Assembly (NCBI GenBank): GCA_036872755.1
Contig: JAVHNS010000009.1
Location: forward strand, 1,302,001 to 1,366,000
DNA length: 64,000 nucleotides
Direction of reading: 5' to 3'
From: Orbilia blumenaviensis
Lineage: Eukaryota; Ascomycota; Orbiliomycetes; Orbiliales; Orbiliaceae
A program made the translations under genes and the position numbers. Of this stretch, positions 44,395 through 56,428 are shown piece by piece. How positions within the stretch are numbered: position 1 is the first letter of the stretch; the number at the start of each line of letters is the position of its first letter. The notes below the pieces were generated by a model that saw nothing but the letters and a program-made list of their open reading frames with translations, ran no database searches and was not told where the DNA came from.

Positions 44395-47300
44395 GTATAT
44401 ATATTATAGTAGTATTCCTTCTAAGGTGCGCTGGCTTCATTTAACGGCAAGTATTTGCGGTCTTTTATATATGTTTTACGTAATTACTCGGAACACACGA
44501 AGGAGCTATGGAGGGATGTACAGTGATAAAATCACTCTCACACAAAAGCTGGCATTTTGGATAAGCTATCAAAGGTTGGATTAAGCTCGCATTCTTTTTT
44601 TTATTTTCATCTTTTCCGCTTCTACTTCACAGCATCGAAAGCACATGCTGCAGCATTCTGTTTGGAGTTCTCTTTTTTATCTTCATTTCTCGGTACATAT
44701 TAAGGAAACAAAAGCGCTAGGGGTCTTTTTTATTTTCTGTTCATGGGATTTGCATTTCATTTTGTTTCAATTTTTTTATTATTATTTTTTTTTTTTTTTG
44801 CTTCGGATATCGATAGCCTCTTCTTTCTGCTTTCCATTCTTCTTCCACGATTGTATGATATATATAACGATTTTTTAATGGTATATATAAGCATCTCTTT
44901 GTATATACGTATTCGGTAGTTGAAGGCCCATTGGAAAGATCATCATTATATTTGAAACACACGGAAACGGCCGGGCTACACCCAAATGCACTCTTCATGA
45001 ATTCAATTGACTTAAACCGGGCCGTTAAGAAACATATATGTGTGTAAATCAGCCGGCAGAACTGACTGGTATTAATAATCCACCACTTCCGTTATCCGTA
45101 TCCCCCCATCAATAACAAAGTCAATTATCAACGTTATCGGCTCTGAATCCCACCTACCCCGCCAGAAATACCCGTAAGGCAGATCGACCCCCCCCCCCAC
45201 CCCCTTTTTTTTTTTTTTTTTTTGTACTTATAAAAAAAAACTAAGTGAATCGGAACGAACGAGGTTTTTTAAAAATCAAGCGGCCGGCTCCCTTCCCCCG
45301 GGCTGCGTACACGAACGACGCGAGCGAGAGCCTTAATCTAAACGACGGACTGTCTGATTCCGACCAAGTAAGAATCTAAAAAGAAAAAGGCGCAGGTATA
45401 TCTGGGGGTGCGATATAGGTACGTCATACAAAGAACCCCCCATGTACTTTTCTAGAAGAAACTGGAGAGGGGAGCTTATCAAACGTCGGGAATTATAACT
45501 GGGTGGGTTTGCATGTTTGTGCTGAGCTTTTTGCGTTAAAAACGTGGGGATTGGAGCCAGGATGATCGTGGTTATTTTCCTCGTTGCAACGTCAACGGTT
45601 TTTCTGTACCGGATTGGAAGGGAGGAGCAGGGCAAGCGAAGTTGATGCTGGCTAGTGCCTGGCATTCCGTCGTTTTTTTTTTTTTTGGGGGGGGGGTGCA
45701 AGCTATATGGTATATCGTATATATGAAACCTAAGAGCTAACGACGGCCCAGGAATTACGGGCGAAACATATTGCCAAATCTATCACAATTATAATTACAC
45801 AAAATAAAACACAATACAACTCTAGTTAATGCTCTCTTGGTTACCTGTTGATTATACAAAAAGGGTCTTACTCTAACCTTCAACGCACCAAAACAGATTT
45901 ATATACCAGGGTTGGCTCCGACGTAACCACTTCGCTCAACTTAACGAAACTAGCTATTAGTAGAGTTAAAAAATTCTGTACAGAAACTGTATATATCTAA
46001 AAAGGTACTAAGCCCATCAGTTTAGGCGTCTTAACCATTAACATCTCAGAACCATGGTACTCACACTACTAATTCCGCGTCCACCACACTTCCGGGACTA
46101 CCAGCTGATCTGGGACCTGATTATGCCATTGATATAATCAACCCAGTTCAGATATTTGAGCCCTTGTTTTCGCCAAAAAAAAAAAAAATTTGAGTCATGT
46201 AAACTGCTCTGCGGACAGGTAGTTCCAATAAGAGCCCTACGTATGTGTTACAAGTCAATCTGCTTGCACTATACAGCTGTATATAAATGAAATGAAAACT
46301 TAGTCGATGTGTCCAAAATCCTGAAGAGCCCTACGGATCCTCGCTATTTCATGGCCTACATTTAATTTCGAATACAGTTGGTGCATTGATATTGTGGGCT
46401 GTCGGGATGGCTATTCCGTAATATATTTTACCAGATTAAAGCGACTGGCTTTTGAACCAAAATCAGGGTTACCAGCGGGGTACGTGGATAGATAATCTAT
46501 ACGTTCACAGGTACATGAATTTCAACTAGACATCATACCTATAATACCTATATAGCATAAAAATCCAAGAAAAAACGGTTCGGCAGGTGTGCATACGTGC
46601 GACTTTGCCAGTACCAGAATGATTTCCCAACCTCCTCAATGCCAGTTCGCCTTGACTTTTTCTTCTTCTCTATATTCATGAAATTCATCATTTTCTTAAC
46701 AACTTAACAGAAAAAGACTGAATTAAATGGCGTTATGTTGGAGAGGAACCCGGCGATCCCTTCTATTCCGGCGCAGGGCTCCCAAATCCTTTCTACAGCT
46801 CCATGCGAAACCTAACCATGCAATGGTTGACCCATACAAACCACGCCGAGCCGCGTGTTACCATACTTCCCAACCAGCCATACATACCGACGCATGAATG
46901 ATCCAAGCTCCCCAAGCTAAAAAAAAAAAAACCGGTTGGATCTATAGGATAAACTATTAGACAATAAAAATAAAAAAAAATAACTAGTATATTTTAAGGA
47001 AGGGAAATGGAGAAAAAAGGCATTTAAGTAGCTGCACGGTATCAGACGATAGTAGAAAGGATCACCGGCTATCCAGCTTGAAAAGCTATATTGCGACCCG
47101 AAGGCGGGGCCACATTTATTGTGAATCTCGGGTTTACCTTCCTGCCGACTGTCAGTTCTTGCCGAAGAACACCATAGAAAAGGGACAGAACAAACAAAAA
47201 AACTCCAACAGTTGACAACACGGATTCGAAACCGAATAGACGGGGACGGTTTGCGAGGCACAACGCAACTGTGCCGTTTAATAAACTCTTCGATCTTCCT

Positions 47301-48644
47301 GTAGGCAGCAGAGATCGCATTTGTCCAAATGTTTTTATTTTTGAGATTAAGATAGGTTTAAAGGTAGCGGATAAGAAGAAACCGAATAGATTCTCCGATC
47401 ATCTCTCCTCTCGCGTGCTCATATTTTCTCAACCTGTTATTGATTACATTTTGATCGACTCGTTAGAACGCACGTTATCAGCAACCCCGCGTCAACCATA
47501 CCGTTTTCCTTCAGATTTCCTATTCTGGCGGCGCACCCACCCTTGCTCTTCGCTTCGCATAACCCGCAACCTCACACGAACCATAACGTTCTGGTTCTCT
47601 TTTCGATTCTGACAGACGTTGAGGTTGATTCTTTTCTTGACCAACAAACTTTATTGCTGTTTTAGAGCAAGCTCTTATTGCGTGGCTTTTCTTTGATCTT
47701 TTGTTTTTTTTGAAAGGTCAGCTCTTTTCGTGAAGAATTTCCTATACGGTGGGAAAGAACCTGTGAGCTGGCTTTTTGTGGTGTGGTTTTTTTTCTTCTG
47801 ATATTTTAAGCTGTAACTTGTGGGTGGTTTACTTGGAGCGGAAGCGAGTGTGATATATAGGTATCACACCAGACTATCGATAGAGTGGTATAGCCGTATG
47901 CCCGTTCCGAACCCCATTACTCTCTTCTCTATATTTTCTTTTCAAAAAGAAGAAAAGTTATAGAAAGAATTTAGAGAGGGGTATAATCCAAAAACCCGCT
48001 ATCTATCTGCCTATCGGAAACGGTTCCATCCTTAACATTCCTTTTTCCTTCGGCTTCAATATCTCTCTCTATTTCTCCTCTAGTTAGGACCACCTGGACC
48101 TGTTAAGCCCTGATCACTAGTGCAAAGGCATAGAAGTGCTTATTTCCGTTTTTTTATTTCTGGTTATATATAATCCCATGCTTTAATCCAGGGTTTTTTG
48201 GTTCCCTCCCCTTCCTTCCTCTCTTCTTTTCCCCTTTCCCTTTCCGCCCTCCTTTGTTCTCCAGCTATTTCTCGCCTTTTGAGAATTCTTCCATTCTAAC
48301 TTTTTATTAAGTTGGTGGTTGTGCTGTTGAGGCTCTTTGTGGCTATTCATTCCTTTTTTTTTGTTTGGTGGTTTTTAACGTATACTCTCTCTCTCTCTTT
48401 TTATATACACTCTCTACATACGACACTATACACACGCACAGACTCTCTTTTGATCGTATCAATTATTTGGATAGAATTACCTTCATTCATTTTCTACTTA
48501 TCTATCTATACCGAAAGAATCATATATTCCAGCCTCTAGCTGTCGAGTAACCCCAAACCGAAACCAAAACCAATTGACCATAGAGTACTTTACCCACGCC
48601 GTAAGTACCTATAGCATCAGTTATACCCTCCAAAAAAACAAAAA
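44395..48644. other. Gene-poor 4.2-kb region
   Basis: No gene that I can support. Holds long homopolymer runs: T tract near 44783-44799, C then T runs at about 45188-45223, T and G runs near 45674-45698, A tract near 46919-46931. From about 47900 the plus strand becomes pyrimidine-rich with CT microsatellite (48386-48400), consistent with promoter and long leader of the next gene. A frame on the minus strand at 45333-45701 is not convincing. Confidence 0.55.
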
Positions 48645-49961
48645 ATGGAGAAAATGGCAGAAACCCTCCCCCCACCCTACCTCACCTCCAAAGAGGCAGC
48701 ATCCTCACCATACGACCCACACCAACCCCTTCCAGAAAGCTTCGACTACACCTCTCAACCCCTGCCCCGTCTATACTCCTCCCGTCTCCGTCGTCTCCTC
48801 CAACAACGCTCTTCAACCCGTGGAGTATACTTAACACTTCACATTCCACACACCCTCAACAATTGTAAACTAATCTCTATCGAGTCCGCCAATTCCTCTT
48901 CTTCTTCCTCCTCTTCTTCTTCTTCTACTAGTTCTGGTAGTAGTAGCGATGATGCTGCTAGTATCAGTACCGCGGATACGGACTACGACGGTATGAATGA
49001 GAATTTGATACATTACTACCATCACCATCCTTCAAACTCCATGATAAACTACGAAAAGCAACCGCTTTTGTCTTCACCAACCGGTGTGGGGAACCCATTT
49101 GTCGAGGATCTTGAAGCAGGGGTGTTAAAACCTCATAGATCTTCCTTGAAATCTCACTATGCACATATGGCCGGAGGTCCAGGTTCAAAATCAAAAAAGT
49201 CAAAAAGAGTAAAATTTAAGAAGGATCCAAGGTATAGACATCGCGATCGTCTTGCATACGACTATATTGGTGCTGCCGGTGCAGAGGAAGAAAAGGAGAC
49301 TAGCTGGTTGACTTTCTTCTTACTCCTGTTGGTGGCGTTTACGGTTGTATGTGGTGCTGGAGTTTTTATCGCCTGGGTTTTGGGTTTTGCGGGTGGGAAG
49401 GCTGCCGCTGCTGCTGGATTACATTCTTCGGGAATTATTGCGGCTGCTGCGGCGGGGCCTGGCGCTGTTGCGGTTCATAAAGTTCCGGGTCCGGTCGATG
49501 CACCGGTTATTCAGGAAGTCAATAAGGTTCCACAGCCTGTTGGTGGGAAGAAGGTTGTGAAGAGGGAGGAAGAGAGCGGAGAAAGCAAACCTACTGAGGA
49601 AAAGAAGGAACAAGCCCCATCTGCCACTGATGAAAAGAAGGAACCAACCCCATCTGATGGCGAGAAGGAGAAGAAGAAGAAGAAGTGGTCCAACTGGGGC
49701 AGCATTAAGCATGTCGGTGGAGGTCCATTTGGAGATAACAATCCTCGTCCAGGTCCTCCAAAGAAGAAGGCTGATAAGCGGGGTCTGACTATTAGTCTTA
49801 GGCGGCCGTTAATTAACTGGGATGTGAATACTGTGGCTGATAAGAGGGATACTACGATTGTTGGGAAGCGAAGTGATGAGGGAGAGATGGTCCGTGTGCC
49901 GGGTAGAGGGTTTAAGAGGGTTGTCAAGAGGGAGGATAGTGAGCAGGGGGGGGAGGAGTAG
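48645..49961 (+). CDS. Single-pass membrane protein with dibasic sites
   Basis: 438 residues, one exon, ATG at 48645. N-terminal Pro-rich region (LPPPYLTS), a long Ser tract (about residues 82-101), His-rich YYHHHP, a basic segment (KSKKSKRVKFKKD), one membrane helix at about residues 224-252 (LTFFLLLLVAFTVVCGAGVFIAWVLG), then Ala/Gly-rich sequence and a charged tail. The basic N-side predicts a type II topology with the tail in the lumen or outside. The tail carries Lys-Arg pairs near 49559, 49776, 49842, 49867 and twice at 49911-49935, possible Kex2 sites releasing short peptides. No catalytic domain is seen. The Lys/Glu-rich part (EEKKEQAPSATDEKKEPTPS) has a short internal repeat. Family not recognised. 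Confidence 0.75.
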   Translation: MEKMAETLPPPYLTSKEAASSPYDPHQPLPESFDYTSQPLPRLYSSRLRRLLQQRSSTRGVYLTLHIPHTLNNCKLISIESANSSSSSSSSSSSTSSGSSSDDAASISTADTDYDGMNENLIHYYHHHPSNSMINYEKQPLLSSPTGVGNPFVEDLEAGVLKPHRSSLKSHYAHMAGGPGSKSKKSKRVKFKKDPRYRHRDRLAYDYIGAAGAEEEKETSWLTFFLLLLVAFTVVCGAGVFIAWVLGFAGGKAAAAAGLHSSGIIAAAAAGPGAVAVHKVPGPVDAPVIQEVNKVPQPVGGKKVVKREEESGESKPTEEKKEQAPSATDEKKEPTPSDGEKEKKKKKWSNWGSIKHVGGGPFGDNNPRPGPPKKKADKRGLTISLRRPLINWDVNTVADKRDTTIVGKRSDEGEMVRVPGRGFKRVVKREDSEQGGEE

Positions 49962-51001
49962 CGGTAAGGCGTGTGTGTAGCGTCAAGGTATTGTGTTTTC
50001 GGTATAGATGGGATAGGGAGGGTATTTGGAGTGGAGATGGAGGATGGGAGTGGTGGGGGAGAGTAAGGAAGGTGGTAAACTTCTTGGTCGGGGTCGGGGT
50101 GTTCGTGATCGATATATGATATTCTATACTACTACTACTATCTGAAAGGAGGTATGTTGAGGTTTATATATCTTTGTTGTCGCTGCTTCTTCCTCTGATG
50201 TTCTTTTCTGCTTAAGCTGGGATTGATTGCATTTTCGTTTTGGCTTTTCATACATGAAAATATTTATATCTCTCTCCATATCCTCAGATATCTGTCTTCT
50301 TGTCGACGCCTGTTGAAAAATTCATTCCCCTCCTATTCTTTATTTTGAATTTCTTTTTTTGTTTTGTCTGTTATGGGAATTATCGTTATAGGGAGGGAGT
50401 TTTTGTCTGGGCCTGAGTGTTGCTTTGGTATATATGGAATCCGTCTATAGGATCCGAAAACTAACGAATTATGATTATTATGACTTCCAAAAATATAAAA
50501 GATAAAAAGTTCCCAATAATGGCATCCCTGAACGCTTAGAGAATCTTGTCCTGTTGTGATGCCTTCCAAGGCGTGTATGGGCATATCATTAGTCGGCGCC
50601 TCTGTGTATGTGTAACAATCTGAGTGCATGTTAAAGGTTCACCAGATCAGACGGCAGCCTGCGAGATAGCCTAAGCTACCGGAGAAACGTGCTCAACGAA
50701 CGAGCAAGCCCAGGCAAGCAAAGCATGGACCAAGAAGACTTAAGCAAGCAAGCAAGCGCTGAATACCTCAACAATGAATAAGCGAATGCTGAAGCTCAAG
50801 TAGCAAGCATCCATCTAGAAGCTAGTAGTGCTTGCGTATGAAAGCAATGTGTCTCGGTTAGATGAGGCAAGGCTCGTGGCGTACAGGCCTTCTGCATAAT
50901 CGTGATAAATGATCAAGATAGACGAGAGACAAGTGTCTCAATCGATTTCCAGGGCTCATGGGGAGACAAACTGCAATGCAATGCAGTACATGCAATAGCG
51001 A
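49962..51001. other. Intergenic region between converging genes
   Basis: No gene. Immediate 3' part is G-rich, with ACT repeats (about 50130-50140). A block of AAGCAAGC/GAGCAAGC words lies at about 50700-50760. Nothing else recognised. Confidence 0.55.
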
Positions 51002-51610
51002 TCAGGTGCCAGTCATAGCGACGTCAGTTTCGACTGCGGCAACATCACCATCTTCACGGTCTGCGCCTTTTTCTCTTTTGCGAATAGAAGCATCACTTCT
51101 TGGTTTCTTTTCCTCCTTTTCCTTTTTGATTCTTTTCATATCCTCTTTATCGAATGCAGGGAACCTTTTTGTGGCGGCGCAAAAGCCACACGTAATGACG
51201 ACCACGTCGGCATGTCTGACCCTGCCCTTTTTTGATTTATTCTCAACACGGGTAGTAGAGGTAATGCCAGGTAGGAGTGGAGAGAGACATCGTTTGCAGA
51301 TGGAGCGTTTGAGGGGTGGAGATATTCTTTGGACGGATTTCTTGGAGACTGCGAGTAGGTGGGAGGTGTAGTAGCGGGAGAGGCCGATTGAAGGTGTTGG
51401 TGATGACGATACTGATGGCGGTGATGATTGTGATGGTAACGAAGGTGATGACTGCGACGGTGATGAAGATGATGATGCTGACTGTGGCAGTGATAGGAGA
51501 GAGGAGGCTTGATAGAGGAAGGAGAGACGGGAGAGGACAGCCTGTTGGGGTGGAGGAGGACAAGCAGCACCAGCACCACTCCCACCAGCAGCACTCTTTC
51601 CCTTCGCCAT
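51002..51610 (-). CDS. RPR2: RNase P/MRP-type protein subunit Rpr2 (Rpp21)
   Basis: Zinc-containing subunit of nuclear RNase P, which trims the 5' end of pre-tRNA. 202 residues, one exon, ATG at 51610. The family layout is present: an N-terminal helix (LSRLSFLYQASSLL), a helix SRYYTSHLLAVSKKSVQRI, then a four-Cys zinc ribbon with CKRC and, later, CGFC, separated by VENKSKKGRVRHADVVVITC. A Ser/Pro-rich insert (residues about 45-75) separates the helices and is longer than in yeast. The C-terminus is Lys/Glu-rich. The related Snm1 (RNase MRP only) is the alternative; the RYYT...LK-RSICKRC segment fits Rpr2 better. Confidence 0.87.
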   Translation of the reverse strand: MAKGKSAAGGSGAGAACPPPPQQAVLSRLSFLYQASSLLSLPQSASSSSSPSQSSPSLPSQSSPPSVSSSPTPSIGLSRYYTSHLLAVSKKSVQRISPPLKRSICKRCLSPLLPGITSTTRVENKSKKGRVRHADVVVITCGFCAATKRFPAFDKEDMKRIKKEKEEKKPRSDASIRKREKGADREDGDVAAVETDVAMTGT

Positions 51611-52834
51611 CTTCTCTTCTTTTTGCTTCGGTCCCTTGTCCTTCTGTCTCCGCCCTCTGTCCGTCTATTTACTCTTATTTCGCAATTATGGCGATCGATT
51701 CAATGTGTATGCCCTCCCTCTGGCTCCCTCTCTCGTTGCCGCAGCGATGGTCGATGCAATGAATGACGATGATGATGATGATGATATTGACAATAAATGG
51801 TACGATTCTTTCTTTAGCGTCTCTGCTAGCCTTGAAGACAGAAGTAATGACATGCATATGCATAGATAATGGGGATGCAGCGTTCTTGGCAACACATGGC
51901 ACACAACAACGCATCAAACACCAACGCGGCAACGCACAATTGATTAATGAACCCACCCACACCCGACCACCGAATAACCTAATGGCTATCCCAATATGGC
52001 AGAGTCGAGTGGAAAGAAAGAGAAAGAGGAGTGGAGAGTTCTAGCAGGTTCCAGTTGCCGGCAGAACATGTTCGAAAGCACAATTCGAATCCTCAGACCA
52101 GACCAGAAGGCATCAGTCAATGAAAGAAAAGAAAAAGAAGAAACACCAGAACAAGGAATCAAAGAGAAAGCAAAAAAAAAAAAAAGTATTTAAAGGCTGC
52201 GATGCCGGGCTGCTGACCATTCTGGCATGAAAAGGAACTTTTGAATCTTTTCTGAAGCCTAACAGCCTGAGGAGCTCTTACTGAAGAAAAAGCTTTCAAT
52301 TGCTATTGCTTAACTGTTACTCAATAGCAACTCTGATTTTTCTCTAATTTTTTTTTCCTTCCTTGACCTTCTACTCGTACGTTTTGGCTACTGTTCCTGT
52401 TCGGTAGCAGGAATTGACGAAAGGAAGCTAAAAGGAAAAAGAAGAAAAAAAAAAAAAAAAAAAAAAAGTTTAGAAGCAAAAAGGCAGCAAAGCAAAGCAG
52501 CAGTGGAGTAGAACAAAACAGCCAGCAGAAAAAAAACCCCACCACACAGAATCAGAAGCAGAACTGCAACACCAAAGGCTGCTATCGATCACATCCCACC
52601 AACCTGCTAACCACCCACCACCCAACTACAACCTCCTCCACAACCCCCCCTGGAATCCTAATCCAAAGACAGAACGGAACAGAAGATAAACTTCTTTCAT
52701 CATCTGCATCTACACAAAACCTCAAAATACACCCTCAAGGGCTTACCTCCCCTCCGGCATCTCGTTTATCTTTACCAAGATCTTTATTCCCCTTCTGATT
52801 GGTCCTAAAGAAGAAGAAATATCATTCGGAAACC
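51611..52834. other. Divergent intergenic region, Rpr2 and Sse1
   Basis: Shared upstream region. Contains a GATGAT trinucleotide run (51762-51783), an A tract (52440-52468) and Pro/Ser-type CCACC runs in the Sse1 leader. Scattered TTCNNGAA-like words occur but no clean heat-shock element was found. Confidence 0.55.
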
Positions 52835-55467
52835 ATGTCTGTAGTCGGCGTAGATTTCGGTTGCTTGAACACCGTCATTGCTGTCGCTCGCAATAGAGGT
52901 GTCGATGTGGTATGTATCTCCCTATCTTCCCCTCTCCTTCACATTCTAGTTCTTCTTCACCATCTTCTTTTCATTCTCCTCGTTTCTTTTTGTCGATCTT
53001 GCTGATGCTGACTCCAGTCTGGATAGATCACAAATGAGGTCTCAAACCGGAAGACTCCGTATGTCTTTTCCCTCTCTCCCTCCTTCCCTGTCTCCCTCAT
53101 CCAAACGTCTAGCTATACTATCTACCGTCGATGAAGTCGTATACACATACACGTCCTTATCTTCATATCCATATGCACATACGTATGCATCTGGCCGGGG
53201 CTGTGTATTTGTATGTGGATGTGATCATAGGACTTCGATGAAGGCGTAGATATGGATGTAGATCTGGATTATTTATAAAGAAGAAAAAAGGAATATAGGC
53301 GCTAACGGTGCTTGTTCGTGCATTCTAGATCTCTCGTCGGATTCGGTCCTAAATCTCGATACCTCGGCGAGGCTGCCAAAACCCAGGAAATCTCTAACCT
53401 CAAGAACACCGTCGGCTCTCTAAAACGTCTTGCCGGTCGTACTTACTCTGACCCTGAGATCGAAATCGAGAGGCAATATGTCACTGCTGCTCTCGTTGAT
53501 GTTAACGGCCAGGTCGGTGCCAAGGTTAACTACCTTGGAGAGCAGCACACCTTCACCTCCACTGCCCTCATTGCTATGTATCTCACCAAGATAAAAGCTA
53601 CTGCCTCTGCCGAGCTTAAGCTTCCTGTCTCGGACATAGTCATTAGCGTTCCATCGTGGTTCACTGATTCTCAGAGGAGAGCTATCCTTGATGCTTCTGA
53701 GGTTGCTGGTCTCAAGACCTTGAGACTGATCAACGATACCACTGCTGCCGCTCTTGGATATGGTATCACCAAGGTAGATCTCCCCACTGCCGAAGAGAAG
53801 CCTAGAAGAGTAGCCTTCGTCGACATCGGTTACTCGAACTACACCGTCTCCATCGTTTCCTTCCGTAAGGGAGAGCTTACTGTCCTCTCTACTGCTTACG
53901 ACAGGCATTTCGGTGGTCGAGACTTCGACAAGGCTATCGCCGAACACTTCGCCACTGAGTTCAAGGAGAAATTCAAGATCGATGTCAAGTCTAACCCCAA
54001 GGCTTACACCCGTCTCATGACTGGTGTCGAGAAGGTCAAGAAGGTCTTGTCCGCCAATGCTCAGGCACCACTCAACATCGAGTCTATAATGAATGACATC
54101 GATGTCCGAGGCATGCTCAAGCGTGAAGAACTCGAGGACCTTGTCAGGCCACTTCTTGACCGTGTCACCGTCCCCTTACAACAGGCTCTCGACGATGCCG
54201 GCCTTAAGGCTAGTGAGATCGATTTCATTGAGTGCATTGGTGGTTGCACTCGTGTTCCTGCTCTCAAGGAAGCCATCTCGAATTTCTTCGGCAAGGCACT
54301 CTCCTTCACTCTCAACCAGGATGAGGCCGTCGCTCGCGGTTGCGCATTCGCTTGTGCCATATTATCGCCAGTTTTCCGTGTCCGCGACTTCGCTGTTCAC
54401 GACATCGTCTCCTACCCGATTGAGTTCACATGGGAAAAATATGCTGAGATCCCTGACGAGGATACCACGCTTACTGTCTTCAATAAGAACAACACGGTAC
54501 CGTCGACTAAAATTCTGACGTTCTACCGTAAGGAACCGTTTGATTTGGAGGCTAGGTACGCAGAACCAGAGAAACTTCCTGGCAAGTTTTCTCCATGGAT
54601 TGGAAGGTTCTCCGTCAAGGGTGTCAAGCCGGATCCAAAGGGCGACTTCATGATTTGCAAACTTAAGGCGAGGCTTAATCTGCATGGCGTCCTGAATATC
54701 GAGAGCGGATACTACGTTGAAGAAGCCGAGGTTGAAGAACCAATCCCAGATGACAAAGAGGTAAGTTTCCCGTTTTCTTCTAGAAATTATATTATTGATA
54801 GGTTCTAACACCCTACTAGAAGGATGAGAACGACAAGACCCCACCAAAGACCCGTAAGGTCAAGAAGCAGGTCAAGAAGGGTGACCTTACCGTCATCAGC
54901 GGAACCCATGCCGCCGATCAATCCGCCAAGGATGCTCTATGTGAGCGCGAGAACCAGATGGCCGTCGAGGATAAGCTTGTCGCCGACACTGAGGACCGCA
55001 AGAATGCTTTGGAGGAGTACATCTACGAAATGAGGTCTAAGATTGATGACCAGTACGCCGACTTTGCTAGTGAGAGTGAGAAGAGCAAACTGAGGGACAT
55101 GCTCGAGGCAGCTGAGGTAAAAATCCCCCGCCAACTTTTTTGACGTGACAATGGCATGCTAACAAAAATGCAACAGAACTGGCTCTACGAAGATGGCGAT
55201 GACACAACCAAAGCCGCCTACGTCGCTAAGCACGAAGAACTTCGTTCCGTCGCCGGTCCAATTGTCCAACGTTACAATGACAAGGAGGAGGAGAAGCGAC
55301 AAGCTCAGCGAGCGCAACGCGATGCCGTTGAAGCCGAAAAGCGTGCCCGTGAGGAAGCGGCTAAGAAGGCCGAAGAAGCGGCCAAGAAGGACACGGAGAT
55401 GAAGGATGCTGGTGATGATGTTTTGCAACCTGAGATCGAGGAGGCTGATAGTGAGATGAAGGATTAA
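52835..55467 (+). CDS. SSE1: Hsp110-family chaperone Sse1/Hsp88
   Basis: Cytosolic Hsp110 that acts as nucleotide-exchange factor and holdase for Hsp70. Exons 52835-52909, 53027-53058, 53329-54760, 54820-55116, 55177-55467; 708 residues, the normal length. N-terminal MSVVGVDFGCLNTVIAVARNRGVDV and NRKTPSLVGFGPKSRYLGEAA identify the Sse1 branch rather than canonical Hsp70. Actin-like ATPase motifs follow (LRLINDTTAAALGYG, VAFVDIGYSNYTVS, FGGRDFDKAIAEHF, IECIGGCTRVPAL). The acidic/basic loop of the substrate part (KDENDKTPPKTRKVKKQ) starts exon 4. The C-terminus is helical and ends AGDDVLQPEIEEADSEMKD. The 32-bp second exon and the 270-bp second intron are easily missed. Confidence 0.95.
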
Positions 55468-56428
55468 AACAATATTAACACCAATTGAGGGTCCTTCGTC
55501 TTGCTCCTCCTTTGTCTAGGATATTGTTTACGATAAAAGTACTACTTTTTTTTTACGCATTTCCGTTTTTAACTATGAGGAGTGTAGAGGGAGAGGGAGG
55601 AGCGCTAGAAGCTACAGCACGCGAACGGAGGGGGCGGATGCATACATATTTTCCTTTAGTACTACTACTATCCCTCTCCCTCTCTCGGATTACCTAGGGA
55701 GATGGACACAATGACGCCGCCTAGGGTGCGGGTATTGCTTGACCCATTTTTATCTCTTTCTTATTATTATTTTTCTTCTTCCTGTTTCTTTCTACATCTC
55801 TAAATCCTGATTCCCTTTTCTCTGTCTCTGTCCTTTTACAACATATAGAAGAGCTTCCAACGTGTGGGTTTTGTTTCTCTTTTTGTTCTACTCGTCTTCT
55901 TTTTCTACTACTATGGCAGTATGATTTCTAATACAAAGAAAAACACTTCCGCCCCCGCATACATTGGTCTTGTTTTCTTGGGTCCCTACTCTTCCATCTT
56001 TGAAAATCCCTTCAATCATTTTCCTAAGCTTACCTATCGATATCGGACCTTCTTGAAATCTTGTCTATGAAATCCTGCTAGACTTTATGAACAGAGTAGA
56101 CTTTTTCCTAGCGGGAGTTTTTTTATTTATTCTTTACATCTGATCTGTGTAAATGAGTGACTGCACTAAGTGTATACAAAATATGCGTAATATTTGATAC
56201 GTATATACTGTCTATACTTCCATGCACTGAGACCTTCTGCAACTTACTCCAGTAAAAAAAAAAAAAAAAATAGATTATTATCTACACCTCCACCACCCTC
56301 TTCCCTCCCGTTTAGCAGTAACAAAGTAAGTATCTATCAGCTAGTTACCACCAAACTTCACTATGTATACTATGTACACATCCACCGCACAAAACAGGCC
56401 CTAACTACCCTAAGAAGCTAAGGTTAAC
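55468..56428. other. Intergenic region between converging genes
   Basis: 3' flanks of Sse1 and malate dehydrogenase. T-rich and CT-rich stretches and an A run (56253-56269). No gene. Confidence 0.6.

Noticed and set aside
45333..45701. 122-codon minus-strand frame
   Set aside because: Begins in a homopolymer tract, has no motif, and sits in a region with frequent simple repeats.
52050..52300. Heat-shock element upstream of Sse1
   Set aside because: GAA and TTC words are frequent here, but none has the five-base periodic spacing of three units.
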